DNA of 13,590 bases from Natronohydrobacter sp. (lineage in GTDB: Bacteria > Pseudomonadota > Alphaproteobacteria > Rhodobacterales > Rhodobacteraceae). Each line of letters starts with the position of its first letter. Position 1 is the stretch's first letter. Below, one piece after another: positions 1 through 7,141 of the stretch. The stretch lies in the NCBI GenBank assembly GCA_007116445.1, contig SKIM01000018.1, positions 1-13,590 on the forward strand, read 5' to 3'. The position numbers were made by a program, and so were the translations under genes. Under the pieces are notes generated by a model. The model was not told where the DNA came from and ran no database searches. It saw only the letters and a program-made list of their open reading frames with translations.

Positions 1-41
1 CACCCTTGACCCGGCCGCTGTGCGATTGTCTATGCCGTTGC

Positions 42-572
42 ATGAGCACGAACAGCCCCACAGAACAGATGTCGCAAGACGCGATGCCACAGATGCGGCC
101 GGCGCGCGGCGGAACAGATGACGACGCGCTCTGGGCGATGCTGGAGCCGGTGTTTCGCGCAGGCGACACTTATGCCATCGACCCGGCCATTGGGCGCGAC
201 GCGGCGCTGGCATGGTGGCAGGGGGGCACGCATCAGGCCTATCTCGCGCATCAGGGGGCAGAGATCCTCGGCAGCTACTATATTTGCCCCAACCAGAAAG
301 GCGGGGGCGCGCATGTGTGCAATTGCGGCTTCGTGACCGCGCCTGCGGCTCAGGGACGGGGCGTGGCGCGCGCGATGCTGACCGATGCGCTGGATCGGGC
401 GCGCGCGCAGGGCTATCTGGCGATGCAGTTCAATTGCGTGGTCTCCAGCAACAGCCGCGCCGTGGCGCTTTGGCAGGCCAACGGTTTTGCGATTGCCGGG
501 CGTCTGCCTGGGGCGTTCCGGCATCCGCAGCATGGCTTTGTGGACGCGTTTGTGATGTATCGCAAACTGTGA
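42..572 (+). CDS. GNAT family N-acetyltransferase
   Basis: A 176-residue protein of the GCN5-related N-acetyltransferase fold, which moves an acetyl group from acetyl-CoA to an amine; the substrate cannot be read from sequence. The acetyl-CoA pyrophosphate loop (Q/R-x-x-G-x-G/A) is seen as QGRGVA at residues 104-109. It is followed by a helix and by the motif-B region NSRAVALWQANGF at about 137-149, which is typical of the family. The start is uncertain. In-frame ATGs lie at 42, 69, 84 and 93 (a TTG at 6 is also open) and none has a strong ribosome binding site. The conserved fold begins near MRPAR, at the ATG at 93, so the true protein may be up to 17 residues shorter. A repeat-like spacer of 73 bases separates it from the next gene on the same strand. 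The family call is firm; the function is unknown. Confidence 0.85.
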   Translation: MSTNSPTEQMSQDAMPQMRPARGGTDDDALWAMLEPVFRAGDTYAIDPAIGRDAALAWWQGGTHQAYLAHQGAEILGSYYICPNQKGGGAHVCNCGFVTAPAAQGRGVARAMLTDALDRARAQGYLAMQFNCVVSSNSRAVALWQANGFAIAGRLPGAFRHPQHGFVDAFVMYRKL

Positions 573-632
573 GGCTGGGGGCTCTGCCCCCGGTCCCTTC
601 GGTCCCTCCCCCGGGATATTTGGACAAGGATG
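573..632. repeat. Small GC-rich intergenic repeat of Rhodobacteraceae type
   Basis: This sits directly behind the acetyltransferase stop. It begins with a perfect hairpin (GGGGGC, loop TCT, GCCCCC at 577-591). A CCCCCGGGATATTT block then leads into GGACAAGGATGAA just before the next gene's ribosome binding site. From memory, hairpins of this kind followed by a CCCCGG(G/A)TATTT...GATGAA tail recur between genes in Rhodobacteraceae genomes. Only one copy is seen here, so repeat status rests on that recollection. The hairpin has no T-run, so it is not a standard terminator. Confidence 0.5.
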
Positions 633-645
633 AAAGGAAAGTGCC

Positions 646-1353
646 ATGGCGCGCGCAGGTATCCCGCTTCTGGCTGTCTTGATTGACGCGGATAATTCCT
701 CGCCGAAATGGGCTGAGGCGATTTTCGAGGAGATCGCCAGCCTCGGCGAGGCATCGGTACGGCGCATTTACGGGGATTTCTCGCGCCAGCAGATGTCAGG
801 CTGGCAGGACAAGCTGCCGGTGCTGGCGCTGGTGCCCCATCACCAGCCCGCGAATACGGTGGGAAAGAATTCCAGCGATATCGCATTGGTGATCGATGCC
901 ATGGATCTGTTGCATTCCGGGCGGTTCGACGGGTTCGTGCTGGTGAGTTCGGACAGTGATTTCACGCGCCTGGCAAGCCGCATCCGCGAACAGGGGCTGG
1001 ATGTTTATGGCATCGGACAGCAAAAGACGCCGGAAGCCTTTCGCAAGGCCTGCAAGCGGTTTATTTTTGTCGAAAACATCCTGCCTGAAACAGAGCCTGA
1101 TCGCGCAGGCAAGGGTGAGCGTATGGCCCCAGCGAAGGCCGTGCCACTGATCAAGGCGGCGATGCAGCATATCGACAAGGACGAGGAGTGGTTCTCACTC
1201 GGGCAATTGGGACAGTTCATTGTGGCCGCCAATCCCGATTTCGACAGCCGCAATTATGGTTGCGCGAAGCTGAGCGAGTTGGTCGCGCGCAGTGGCGCAT
1301 TCGAGCTGCGCAAATCGGCAGGTAACACGATACAGGTCAGGCTGAAAGCCTGA
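646..1353 (+). CDS. NYN domain (LabA/DUF88-like) protein with C-terminal OST-HTH/LOTUS domain
   Basis: A 235-residue protein in two parts. Residues about 7-145 form a NYN/PIN-like ribonuclease fold with the expected acidic metal-binding positions: D14 and D16 in LIDADN, D78 in SSDIAL, and D103/D105 in SSDSDF. Residues about 160-233 match an OST-HTH/LOTUS domain (ISLGQLG-like helix, then the NYGCAKLSELV stretch and a terminal beta strand), a module linked to RNA binding. The protein is therefore probably a cytoplasmic RNA-acting nuclease or RNA-binding protein; its target is unknown. The start is well supported by AAGGAAA at 634-640, six bases before the ATG. Its 3' end faces a tRNA-Leu gene only 19 bases away, with no terminator visible between them. 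The domain call is firm; nuclease activity is inferred from the acidic residues. Confidence 0.88.
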   Translation: MARAGIPLLAVLIDADNSSPKWAEAIFEEIASLGEASVRRIYGDFSRQQMSGWQDKLPVLALVPHHQPANTVGKNSSDIALVIDAMDLLHSGRFDGFVLVSSDSDFTRLASRIREQGLDVYGIGQQKTPEAFRKACKRFIFVENILPETEPDRAGKGERMAPAKAVPLIKAAMQHIDKDEEWFSLGQLGQFIVAANPDFDSRNYGCAKLSELVARSGAFELRKSAGNTIQVRLKA

Positions 1354-1372
1354 CCCGCAAGCGCGCGGCGGC

Positions 1373-1459
1373 TGGTGGCCCCTGAGGGACTCGAACCCTC
1401 ACGCCCATAAGAGCAACGCATTTTAAGTGCGGTCTGTCTACCGATTCCAGCAAGGGGCC
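1373..1459 (-). tRNA. tRNA-Leu, anticodon UAA
   Basis: The minus strand folds into a class II tRNA with the 3' CCA encoded. The acceptor arms are GGCCCCT and AGGGGCC, a perfect 7 bp. The D-stem is CTG/CAG, the anticodon loop CTTAAAA gives UAA, the long variable arm is GCTC-TTAT-GGGC, and the T-arm is GAGGG-TTCGAGT-CCCTC. The long variable arm and the anticodon agree on leucine (UUA codons). The outermost anticodon-stem pair (27-43) is a C-U mismatch. The gene lies downstream of and co-directional with the YibQ-like gene, and has a plausible promoter of its own. Confidence 0.97.
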
Positions 1460-1468
1460 ATCCCCGCA

Positions 1469-1497
1469 GGTCTAGACCGGGCGCGGGATCGCATCAA
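1469..1497 (-). promoter_or_regulatory. Candidate promoter of tRNA-Leu
   Basis: On the minus strand TTGATG (1497-1492) is followed after exactly 17 bases by TAGACC (1474-1469), nine bases ahead of the tRNA 5' end. The -35 matches sigma-70 well, the -10 only in part. The expected transcription start is within a few bases of the mature tRNA, so the 5' leader would be very short. This is a pattern match only. Confidence 0.4.
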
Positions 1498-1501
1498 GGG
1501 G

Positions 1502-1515
1502 GGCCGCGCGCGGCC
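1502..1515. repeat. Perfect 14-bp GC palindrome after the YibQ-like gene
   Basis: GGCCGCGCGCGGCC lies seven bases beyond the YibQ-like stop codon on the minus strand. In RNA it could form a very stable short hairpin, but no T-run follows. It may slow or end transcription between the protein gene and tRNA-Leu, or simply reflect high GC. Confidence 0.45.
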
Positions 1516-1522
1516 GGGGCGT

Positions 1523-2887
1523 TCAGGGCATGTTGAGCAGGATCCCCGAAACAGGGACGACGGCCACCTGATCGGGCGGCCCTGCGTCGCGCCACATCGT
1601 CAGGGCTTCGATCGTTGCGGCATTGGACGCATCCCCGAAGACGATCACATGCCCCATCTGGCTGGCCTGAAACACCGCGCGGTCGAGGAAGCGCCGGATC
1701 GTGAAGGCGCTTTCGTCACCTGTGTCCAGACTGCGGAACACTTCGGCCTGTGCGATGCCGGCGGCCTGCGCGGCCCGCGCTGACTGCGCAAGCCCGCCCG
1801 CGAAAGTCACCAGGCCATGGCCATCCTGCGCGAGCAAAGGCAGAACCTGTCCCAGCAGAGCCGCATTGCGCGCGAAGCCGCCTTCGGGCGTATCGATGAC
1901 GCCGACAGCTGTCGGAACGGAGGCAAAATAGGCGCTGAAGGTCACATCGAGATCGCTCGCTGTCGCGCCGTCGGGGATGTCGGTGGCGAGGATCAGCACT
2001 TCTTTGCCCGCATCACGATAGAGCCGGGCTGCGTCGGGGGCGGAGCTGTCAAGCGGGTTGAGCGCGACTGTCAGCGGCAGGTCGAACGCTGCCAGCGTCT
2101 CGCGCATCGGCAAAGGCAGACCGGGATCCGCAAGGATCACGGCCATGCGTGCGGCATCGCCTTTGCCTGCGTAAAACGAGTGACGTTCGAGCGCAGTGAC
2201 CATGGCGTCGCGTGGGGGCAGCACATCGCCCGCATGTGCAGGCGGCTGATCCGCGCTGCCGATCTGGGGCAGCCGCGAGATTGATACATCCGGCCGCGTC
2301 CCTGCAGGCTGCGTCCGCAGTGCGGGCGCGTCTTCTGCCGGTGGGGCCGCGCTGGGTGCGCGTGTCTCCGAAGCCTCGGGCGCAGGCGGTGTGACCTGCG
2401 GCAAGACGCGCGCGCCGTCACCGCGCGGGGTGGGCAGGATCCCCGAAGGCAAGCGCGCCGTGGGCGCGGCGTTATCCGGCGCGCGGGGCTCGGGCGGCCT
2501 GTCATCCGATGGCGGCTCCGTTTCCGGGATTGGCTCTGTTCCGGCCGCCTCGGGGGCCAGCTCGGAGGCCAGTTCGGGCTCTTGCGGCGGCGGTGCGGTT
2601 TCCACGGCTTCGGCCATATCCACAACAGAGGGTTCGGGCGCGGGGCGCGCGACCGGATCTGCCGCGAGCGCCTCTTCATCTGCGGGAATCTCGGGCAGTG
2701 ATGTTTCTTCCGCGCGCGGGTCGGGTGCCTCTGGCTCGGGGGGTGTTGCGCGCGGGGCTTCAAGAGCGGTGTCCTCGAACGCGGCGCGTTCGGGCGCGGC
2801 TGGCGGAAAGAGCACAGCGCTGCCCAAAAAGCCCACCACGACCAGCGCGGTCCCGACACCCAAGCCTGCCCCTAGCGACTTATCCAC
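1523..2887 (-). CDS. Divergent polysaccharide deacetylase family protein (YibQ-like), membrane anchored
   Basis: A 454-residue protein from the GTG at 2887. Residues about 5-27 form one hydrophobic segment (a single N-terminal membrane anchor or uncleaved signal). Residues about 30-235 are a low-complexity linker rich in Pro, Ala and Glu. Residues about 246-454 resemble the divergent polysaccharide deacetylase domain (DUF610/PF04748), with the bulk probably in the periplasm. The metal-site signatures I know for the family look lost: the usual IDDLG is LADPG at 252-256, the NHMGS region reads VGVIDTPEGG at 328-337, and the GHP motif reads FGDA at 417-420. A binding rather than catalytic role is therefore likely. 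The reading frame stays open upstream into trpG. I chose 2887 because the membrane segment follows at once and the longer forms would run across the intergenic region and into the divergent trpG; GTGs at 2899 and 2911 are alternatives. Confidence 0.8.
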   Translation of the reverse strand: MDKSLGAGLGVGTALVVVGFLGSAVLFPPAAPERAAFEDTALEAPRATPPEPEAPDPRAEETSLPEIPADEEALAADPVARPAPEPSVVDMAEAVETAPPPQEPELASELAPEAAGTEPIPETEPPSDDRPPEPRAPDNAAPTARLPSGILPTPRGDGARVLPQVTPPAPEASETRAPSAAPPAEDAPALRTQPAGTRPDVSISRLPQIGSADQPPAHAGDVLPPRDAMVTALERHSFYAGKGDAARMAVILADPGLPLPMRETLAAFDLPLTVALNPLDSSAPDAARLYRDAGKEVLILATDIPDGATASDLDVTFSAYFASVPTAVGVIDTPEGGFARNAALLGQVLPLLAQDGHGLVTFAGGLAQSARAAQAAGIAQAEVFRSLDTGDESAFTIRRFLDRAVFQASQMGHVIVFGDASNAATIEALTMWRDAGPPDQVAVVPVSGILLNMP

Positions 2888-3059
2888 ACTCGACCCCACA
2901 CTTGCCGTCACCCTGCCCCGCGCTGATCTCGCGCTTATGAGTGTGACAATCCCATAAATGCAGAGCAGGATCAAACAGATTGACGCCCTTGCCCTTGACC
3001 TCGGGCCTGTGGCGCGGGCATGTAGGCGGTATTCTGGCCCTTCGACTGGACCCCGCGCC
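2888..3059. promoter_or_regulatory. Divergent intergenic region between the YibQ-like gene and trpG
   Basis: This 172-base region must hold the promoters for the leftward YibQ-like gene and the rightward trp unit. On the plus strand TTGACC at 2995-3000 is a good -35 candidate, but no convincing -10 follows at 16-18 bases. On the minus strand TTGATC, then 17 bases, then GATTGT is a weak candidate. I see no tryptophan-rich leader peptide or attenuator hairpin ahead of trpG. Confidence 0.4.
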
Positions 3060-3641
3060 ATGCTGCTCTTGATCGACAATTACGACAGCTTCACCTATAA
3101 TCTGGTGCATTATCTTGGCGAGCTCGGCGCGGATGTGACCGTGAAGCGCAATGATGCGCTGGATGTGCAAGAGGCCATGGCACTGCGCCCGTCGGCGATC
3201 GTGCTCTCGCCCGGTCCCTGCGACCCTGATCAGGCGGGCATCTGCCTGCCGCTGACGCTGGCTGCCGCTGAGGCGCGGGTGCCATTGCTGGGCGTCTGCC
3301 TCGGCCATCAGACCATTGGTCAGGCCTTTGGCGGACGCGTCGTGCGGGCCCCCTCGATCGTGCATGGCAAGCTGGGGCAGATGCATCACGCAGGCAAGGG
3401 CGTGTTCACGGGCCTGCCCTCGCCACTGGCCGCGACCCGCTATCATTCGCTGGTGGTCGAACGCGACAGCCTGCCTGCCTGTCTGGAGATCACGAGCTGG
3501 CTTGAAGACGGGCTGATCATGGGCCTGCGTCACCGCGAGTTGCCCATCGAGGGTGTGCAATTCCATCCCGAAAGCATCCGCTCGGAACATGGCCACGCGC
3601 TGTTGCGCAACTTCCTCGATCAGGCGGCGGCGCTGGCATGA
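3060..3641 (+). CDS. trpG: Anthranilate synthase, glutamine amidotransferase subunit
   Basis: A class I glutamine amidotransferase of 193 residues, the family's usual length. It supplies ammonia from glutamine to the TrpE subunit, which converts chorismate to anthranilate in tryptophan synthesis. The catalytic triad is visible: nucleophile C80 in GVCLGHQ, and H169 and E171 in QFHPES. The N-terminal IDNYDSFTYNL and the SPGPCDP oxyanion region (50-56) are classic for TrpG/PabA. The start ATG at 3060 gives the conserved N-terminus; its ribosome binding site is weak. The gene overlaps trpD by 4 bases (ATGA). A TrpG that also serves aminodeoxychorismate synthase (PabA role) cannot be excluded, but the context favours trp. 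No trpE lies in this window. Confidence 0.96.
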   Translation: MLLLIDNYDSFTYNLVHYLGELGADVTVKRNDALDVQEAMALRPSAIVLSPGPCDPDQAGICLPLTLAAAEARVPLLGVCLGHQTIGQAFGGRVVRAPSIVHGKLGQMHHAGKGVFTGLPSPLAATRYHSLVVERDSLPACLEITSWLEDGLIMGLRHRELPIEGVQFHPESIRSEHGHALLRNFLDQAAALA

Positions 3642-4660
3642 TGGAGGATCTCAAACCCCTGATCGGCATCGCGGCCACCCGCCCCCTGACCCGCACAGAG
3701 GCCGAGGCCGCGTTCAATCTGCTCTTTGAAGGGCAGGCCACGCCCGCCCAGACCGGCGGGTTCCTGATGGCGCTGCGCACCCGCGGCGAAACGGTCGATG
3801 AATATGCCGCCGCTGCTGCGGTCATGCGCGCACGCTGCGTCAAGGTCCGCGCGCCAGAGGGCGCGATGGATATCGTCGGCACTGGCGGCGACGGCAAGGG
3901 CACGCTGAACATTTCAACTGCGACGGCTTTCGTCGTGGCCGGCGCAGGGGTGACCGTCGCCAAACACGGCAATCGCAACCTGTCGTCGAAATCCGGCGCG
4001 GCGGATGCGCTGGGCGCGCTGGGGATTGAGGTCATGGCCGGGGCCGAGATCGTCGAGCGTGCGCTGGCAGAGGTCGGCATCGGCTTCATGATGGCGCCCA
4101 TGCATCACCCCGCGATGCGCCATGTCGGCCCGGTGCGCATGGAGCTTGGCACGCGCACGATCTTCAACATCCTCGGGCCGCTGACCAATCCGGCGGGCGT
4201 GAAATTCCAGCTGACCGGCGCGTTTTCGCCCGACCTGCTGGAGCCGATGGCCGAAACCCTGCAGGCGCTGGGCACGACCCGCGCCTGGCTCGTGCATGGT
4301 GGCGACGGGACGGACGAATTGTCTGTCGCGGCCGAAAGCCAGGTTGTCGCGCTGGATGATGGGAGCTTGCGTCGTTTCACTCTGCATCCTGAGGATGCGG
4401 GCCTGCCGCTGCACCCGTTCGAGGATCTGCTGGGCGGCGACCCGGCCACCAATGCTGCGGAATTGCGCGCTGTTCTGTCGGGCGCAGGTCGCCCGGCCTA
4501 TCGTGACGCAGTGCTGCTGAACGCCGCTGCAGCACTGGTCATCGCGGGCAAGGCCACGGATCTGGCGGATGGCGTGGCGCGCGCGCGTGACAGCATCACG
4601 TCGGGTGCCGCGCGCCAGACCGTCGAGGCGCTGGCCCGCATCAGTCCCGTGCAACCCTGA
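3638..4660 (+). CDS. trpD: Anthranilate phosphoribosyltransferase
   Basis: A 340-residue enzyme that joins anthranilate to phosphoribosyl pyrophosphate, the second committed step of tryptophan synthesis in the cytoplasm. The PRPP- and metal-binding motifs are intact: GTGGD at 81-85, NIST at 91-94 and KHGNR at 109-113. The conserved GPLTNPA stretch follows further on. The length is normal. Two adjacent ATGs (3638 and 3641) are possible starts. The first overlaps the trpG stop as ATGA, the usual mark of translational coupling. trpC follows after 15 bases. Confidence 0.97.
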   Translation: MMEDLKPLIGIAATRPLTRTEAEAAFNLLFEGQATPAQTGGFLMALRTRGETVDEYAAAAAVMRARCVKVRAPEGAMDIVGTGGDGKGTLNISTATAFVVAGAGVTVAKHGNRNLSSKSGAADALGALGIEVMAGAEIVERALAEVGIGFMMAPMHHPAMRHVGPVRMELGTRTIFNILGPLTNPAGVKFQLTGAFSPDLLEPMAETLQALGTTRAWLVHGGDGTDELSVAAESQVVALDDGSLRRFTLHPEDAGLPLHPFEDLLGGDPATNAAELRAVLSGAGRPAYRDAVLLNAAAALVIAGKATDLADGVARARDSITSGAARQTVEALARISPVQP

Positions 4661-4675
4661 CACCCGGAGGGCAAC

Positions 4676-5482
4676 ATGGCCACCATCCTCGACAAGATCA
4701 AAGCCTATAAGCTGGACGAAATCGCCGCCCGCAAGGCCAGTCACCCCCTGCCCGAGGTCGAGGAGGCCGCACGCGCAGCCCCTGCCCCGCGCGGCTTTGC
4801 CGATGCATTGGCGCGCGCCGAAGCGACCGGCTACGGCCTGATCGCCGAGATCAAGAAAGCCAGCCCCTCCAAGGGTCTGATCCGCGCCGATTTCGACCCG
4901 CCCGCACTGGCCGCGGCCTATCAGGCCGGTGGCGCCACCTGCCTGAGCGTGCTGACCGACAGCCCGAGCTTTCAGGGCGCGGATGCCTTCCTGACCCAAG
5001 CCCGCACGGCGACCAGCCTGCCCGCACTTCGTAAAGATTTCATGTATGACACCTATCAGGTGGCCGAAGCCCGCGCGCTGCAGGCTGATTGCATCCTGAT
5101 CATCATGGCTTCGGTCAGCGATGCACAGGCGCAGGAACTTGAGGATGCAGCCTTCGCCTGGGGCATGGATGTGCTGGTCGAGGTCCATGACGAGGACGAA
5201 CTGACCCGCGCATTGGCGTTGAAATCGCCGCTTCTGGGGGTGAATAACCGCAATCTCAAGACCTTCGAGGTCACGCTGGAAACGACACGGCGCCTGTCGA
5301 GCCTGGTGCCCGAAGGCAAACGTCTGATCGCGGAAAGTGGGCTCTACACGCCAGCCGATCTCGCGGGTCTTGCCGGATATGGGGCGCGCAGCTTCCTGAT
5401 AGGTGAGAGCCTGATGCGCCAGCCCGATGTCGCTGCGGCCACTCGCGCGATTCTGGCCAATCCCGTCCCTGCCGAGGTGTGA
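4676..5482 (+). CDS. trpC: Indole-3-glycerol phosphate synthase
   Basis: A 268-residue TIM-barrel enzyme that closes the indole ring by decarboxylating carboxyphenylaminodeoxyribulose phosphate to indole-3-glycerol phosphate. The catalytic residues can be assigned by motif: E58, K60 and S63 in EIKKASPSKG, K120 in LRKDF, E169 in VEVH, N190 in GVNNRNL, and E220/S221 in AESGL. The phosphate-binding GESLMR is near the end. It is monofunctional, without a fused TrpF domain. GGAGG at 4666-4670 is a strong ribosome binding site five bases from the ATG. The stop is one base from the moaC start codon, so the two genes are probably translated from one mRNA. Confidence 0.97.
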   Translation: MATILDKIKAYKLDEIAARKASHPLPEVEEAARAAPAPRGFADALARAEATGYGLIAEIKKASPSKGLIRADFDPPALAAAYQAGGATCLSVLTDSPSFQGADAFLTQARTATSLPALRKDFMYDTYQVAEARALQADCILIIMASVSDAQAQELEDAAFAWGMDVLVEVHDEDELTRALALKSPLLGVNNRNLKTFEVTLETTRRLSSLVPEGKRLIAESGLYTPADLAGLAGYGARSFLIGESLMRQPDVAAATRAILANPVPAEV

Positions 5483-5483
5483 T

Positions 5484-5963
5484 GTGGAAAAACTGACACA
5501 TTTTGACGCTGAAGGCCATGCGCATATGGTCGATGTGTCGCAAAAGTCCCATACCGCGCGCGTCGCCATTGCCGAAAGCGCCGTGCAGATGCGCCCTGAA
5601 ACGCTGGCGTTGATCACTGAAGGGCGGGCGAAGAAAGGCGATGTTCTGGGCGTGGCGCGGCTTGCCGGGATCATGGGCGCGAAACGTTGCGCTGATCTGA
5701 TCCCGCTCTGCCATCCGCTGCCGATCACCAAGGTCACAGTCGATCTGACCCCGGACGCAGCGCTGCCCGGTGTGCGTATCCGCGCAGAAGTGCGCACCAC
5801 TGGCCAGACCGGGGTCGAGATGGAAGCCCTCACCGCCGCCTCGGTCGCGGCGCTGACGATCTATGACATGCTCAAGGCCGCCGAGAAATCCATGACCATT
5901 ACCGCTACCCGTGTCGTGCTGAAAGATGGTGGGAAATCAGGGCGATACGAGGCGGATACGTGA
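5484..5963 (+). CDS. moaC: Cyclic pyranopterin monophosphate synthase
   Basis: MoaC rearranges 3',8-cyclo-7,8-dihydro-GTP (the MoaA product) into cyclic pyranopterin monophosphate at the start of molybdenum cofactor synthesis. The protein is 159 residues, standard for the family. With the GTG start at 5484 the key residues fall at K51, H77 (LCHPL), E112 and E114 (GVEMEAL), D128 (IYDM), K131 and K147. This is the same numbering I recall for the E. coli enzyme, which supports the start choice. GAGG at 5474-5477 can serve as ribosome binding site inside the end of trpC. The gene overlaps moeA by 4 bases (GTGA). Confidence 0.96.
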   Translation: MEKLTHFDAEGHAHMVDVSQKSHTARVAIAESAVQMRPETLALITEGRAKKGDVLGVARLAGIMGAKRCADLIPLCHPLPITKVTVDLTPDAALPGVRIRAEVRTTGQTGVEMEALTAASVAALTIYDMLKAAEKSMTITATRVVLKDGGKSGRYEADT

Positions 5964-7141
5964 TCTCCGTCGAGGATGCGCTGACACGGATTTTCGCGCT
6001 GGTTTCGCCTGTCGGGACCGAAACCGTCGGATTGGCCGATGCGCATCGGCGCGTTTTGCGCAAGCCAGTGGTGGCGACGCGGAATCAGCCGCCTTTTGCG
6101 GCCTCCAGCATGGATGGCTACGCTGTCTGTGACCCTGTCCGCCCGTCCCAACGCATGCAGGTGATCGGCGAAGCCGCCGCGGGCCATGCCTTCGAGGGTG
6201 TGATCACACTGGGCCAGGCGCTGCGTATTTTCACAGGTGCGCCTATGCCCATCGGGGCAAATCGCGTCATCATCCAGGAAGATGTCATCCGCGACGGCGA
6301 TGTGATTACAGTTCGCGACAGTCTCGATGGGGCGCGTTACATCCGCGACGAAGGCATTGATTTCAAGGCAGGCTTCACGCTGGACGCCCCGCGCCGCCTG
6401 ACCCCCTCCGACCTGGCACTGATCGCGGCAATGAATATCGCGGAGCTGTCGGTCAGCAAACGTCCGACTGTCGCAATCATCTCCAGCGGTGATGAGTTGG
6501 TGATGCCCGGAGAGACCCCACGCCCCGACCAGATCATTGCGTCAAATGTCTTTGCGCTCAAGGCATTGGCAGAACAAGAAGGCGCATCTGCGCGCATCTT
6601 GCCCATCGCCTCGGACACCGAGGACAGTCTGCATGCAGTTCTCGCACTGGCAGAAGGCGCCGATCTTGTGATCACGATTGGCGGGGCATCCGTCGGGGAT
6701 CATGACCTTGTTGGGCCTGTTCTCGAAAAGCGAGGCGCAAAGCGGAGTTTCTACAAGGTTGCGATGCGGCCCGGCAAACCGCTCATGGCCGGAACTCTGG
6801 CCGGATCACTGGTTCTGGGACTTCCGGGTAATCCCGTATCTGCAATCGTTTGTGGCCATGTCTTCATGCGCCCTGCCCTGCGCGCCCTACAAGGCCTCGC
6901 CGCTGCGCCAATGATCACGAATGTTGCAAAAGTGACAGTTGATCTGCCTGCGAATGGACCAAGGGCACATTACATGCGCGCGATGCTTGGCGCTGGCCCG
7001 ACAATCACCCCCCTGCCCAATCAGGACAGCTCCCTTCTGCGCCTGTTGACGACTGCGCAGGCACTGATGATCCGACCGCCGCATGACAGGCCGCGCAAGG
7101 CCGGAGAACAAATGCAGTATATTTCGTTGGAAACCTGTTGA
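5960..7141 (+). CDS. moeA: Molybdopterin molybdenumtransferase
   Basis: MoeA inserts molybdate into adenylylated molybdopterin, the last general step of molybdenum cofactor synthesis. The 393-residue protein has the family hallmarks in order: QPPFAASSMDGYAV at 43-56, RIFTGAPMP at 89-97, ISSGDELVMPGE at 174-185 with D178, TIGGASVGDHD at 239-249 with D247, MRPGKPL at 269-275, and LPGNPVSA at 288-295. The GTG start overlaps the moaC stop by 4 bases, which indicates coupling. The stop codon lies within the -35 hexamer of the lexA promoter. Base composition is slightly less GC-rich toward the 3' end than in the trp genes, but without a sharp break. Confidence 0.96.
   Translation: MISVEDALTRIFALVSPVGTETVGLADAHRRVLRKPVVATRNQPPFAASSMDGYAVCDPVRPSQRMQVIGEAAAGHAFEGVITLGQALRIFTGAPMPIGANRVIIQEDVIRDGDVITVRDSLDGARYIRDEGIDFKAGFTLDAPRRLTPSDLALIAAMNIAELSVSKRPTVAIISSGDELVMPGETPRPDQIIASNVFALKALAEQEGASARILPIASDTEDSLHAVLALAEGADLVITIGGASVGDHDLVGPVLEKRGAKRSFYKVAMRPGKPLMAGTLAGSLVLGLPGNPVSAIVCGHVFMRPALRALQGLAAAPMITNVAKVTVDLPANGPRAHYMRAMLGAGPTITPLPNQDSSLLRLLTTAQALMIRPPHDRPRKAGEQMQYISLETC

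Noticed and set aside
577..591. Rho-independent terminator after the acetyltransferase
   Set aside because: The hairpin is good but no T-run follows; it is better described as part of a repeat element.
2391..2957. A Gly/Ser/Ala-rich 188-residue open frame opposite the YibQ-like linker
   Set aside because: Its low-complexity sequence is the mirror of the Pro/Ala/Glu-rich linker and the membrane segment on the coding strand.
2958..3059. Extended N-terminus or leader peptide for trpG
   Set aside because: The conserved TrpG N-terminus begins at 3060, and the upstream codons contain no tryptophan run or attenuator hairpin.
3914..5833. A 639-residue open frame on the minus strand across trpD, trpC and moaC
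   Set aside because: It lies opposite three well-conserved enzymes, has no recognisable domain, and is explained by codon bias in GC-rich DNA.
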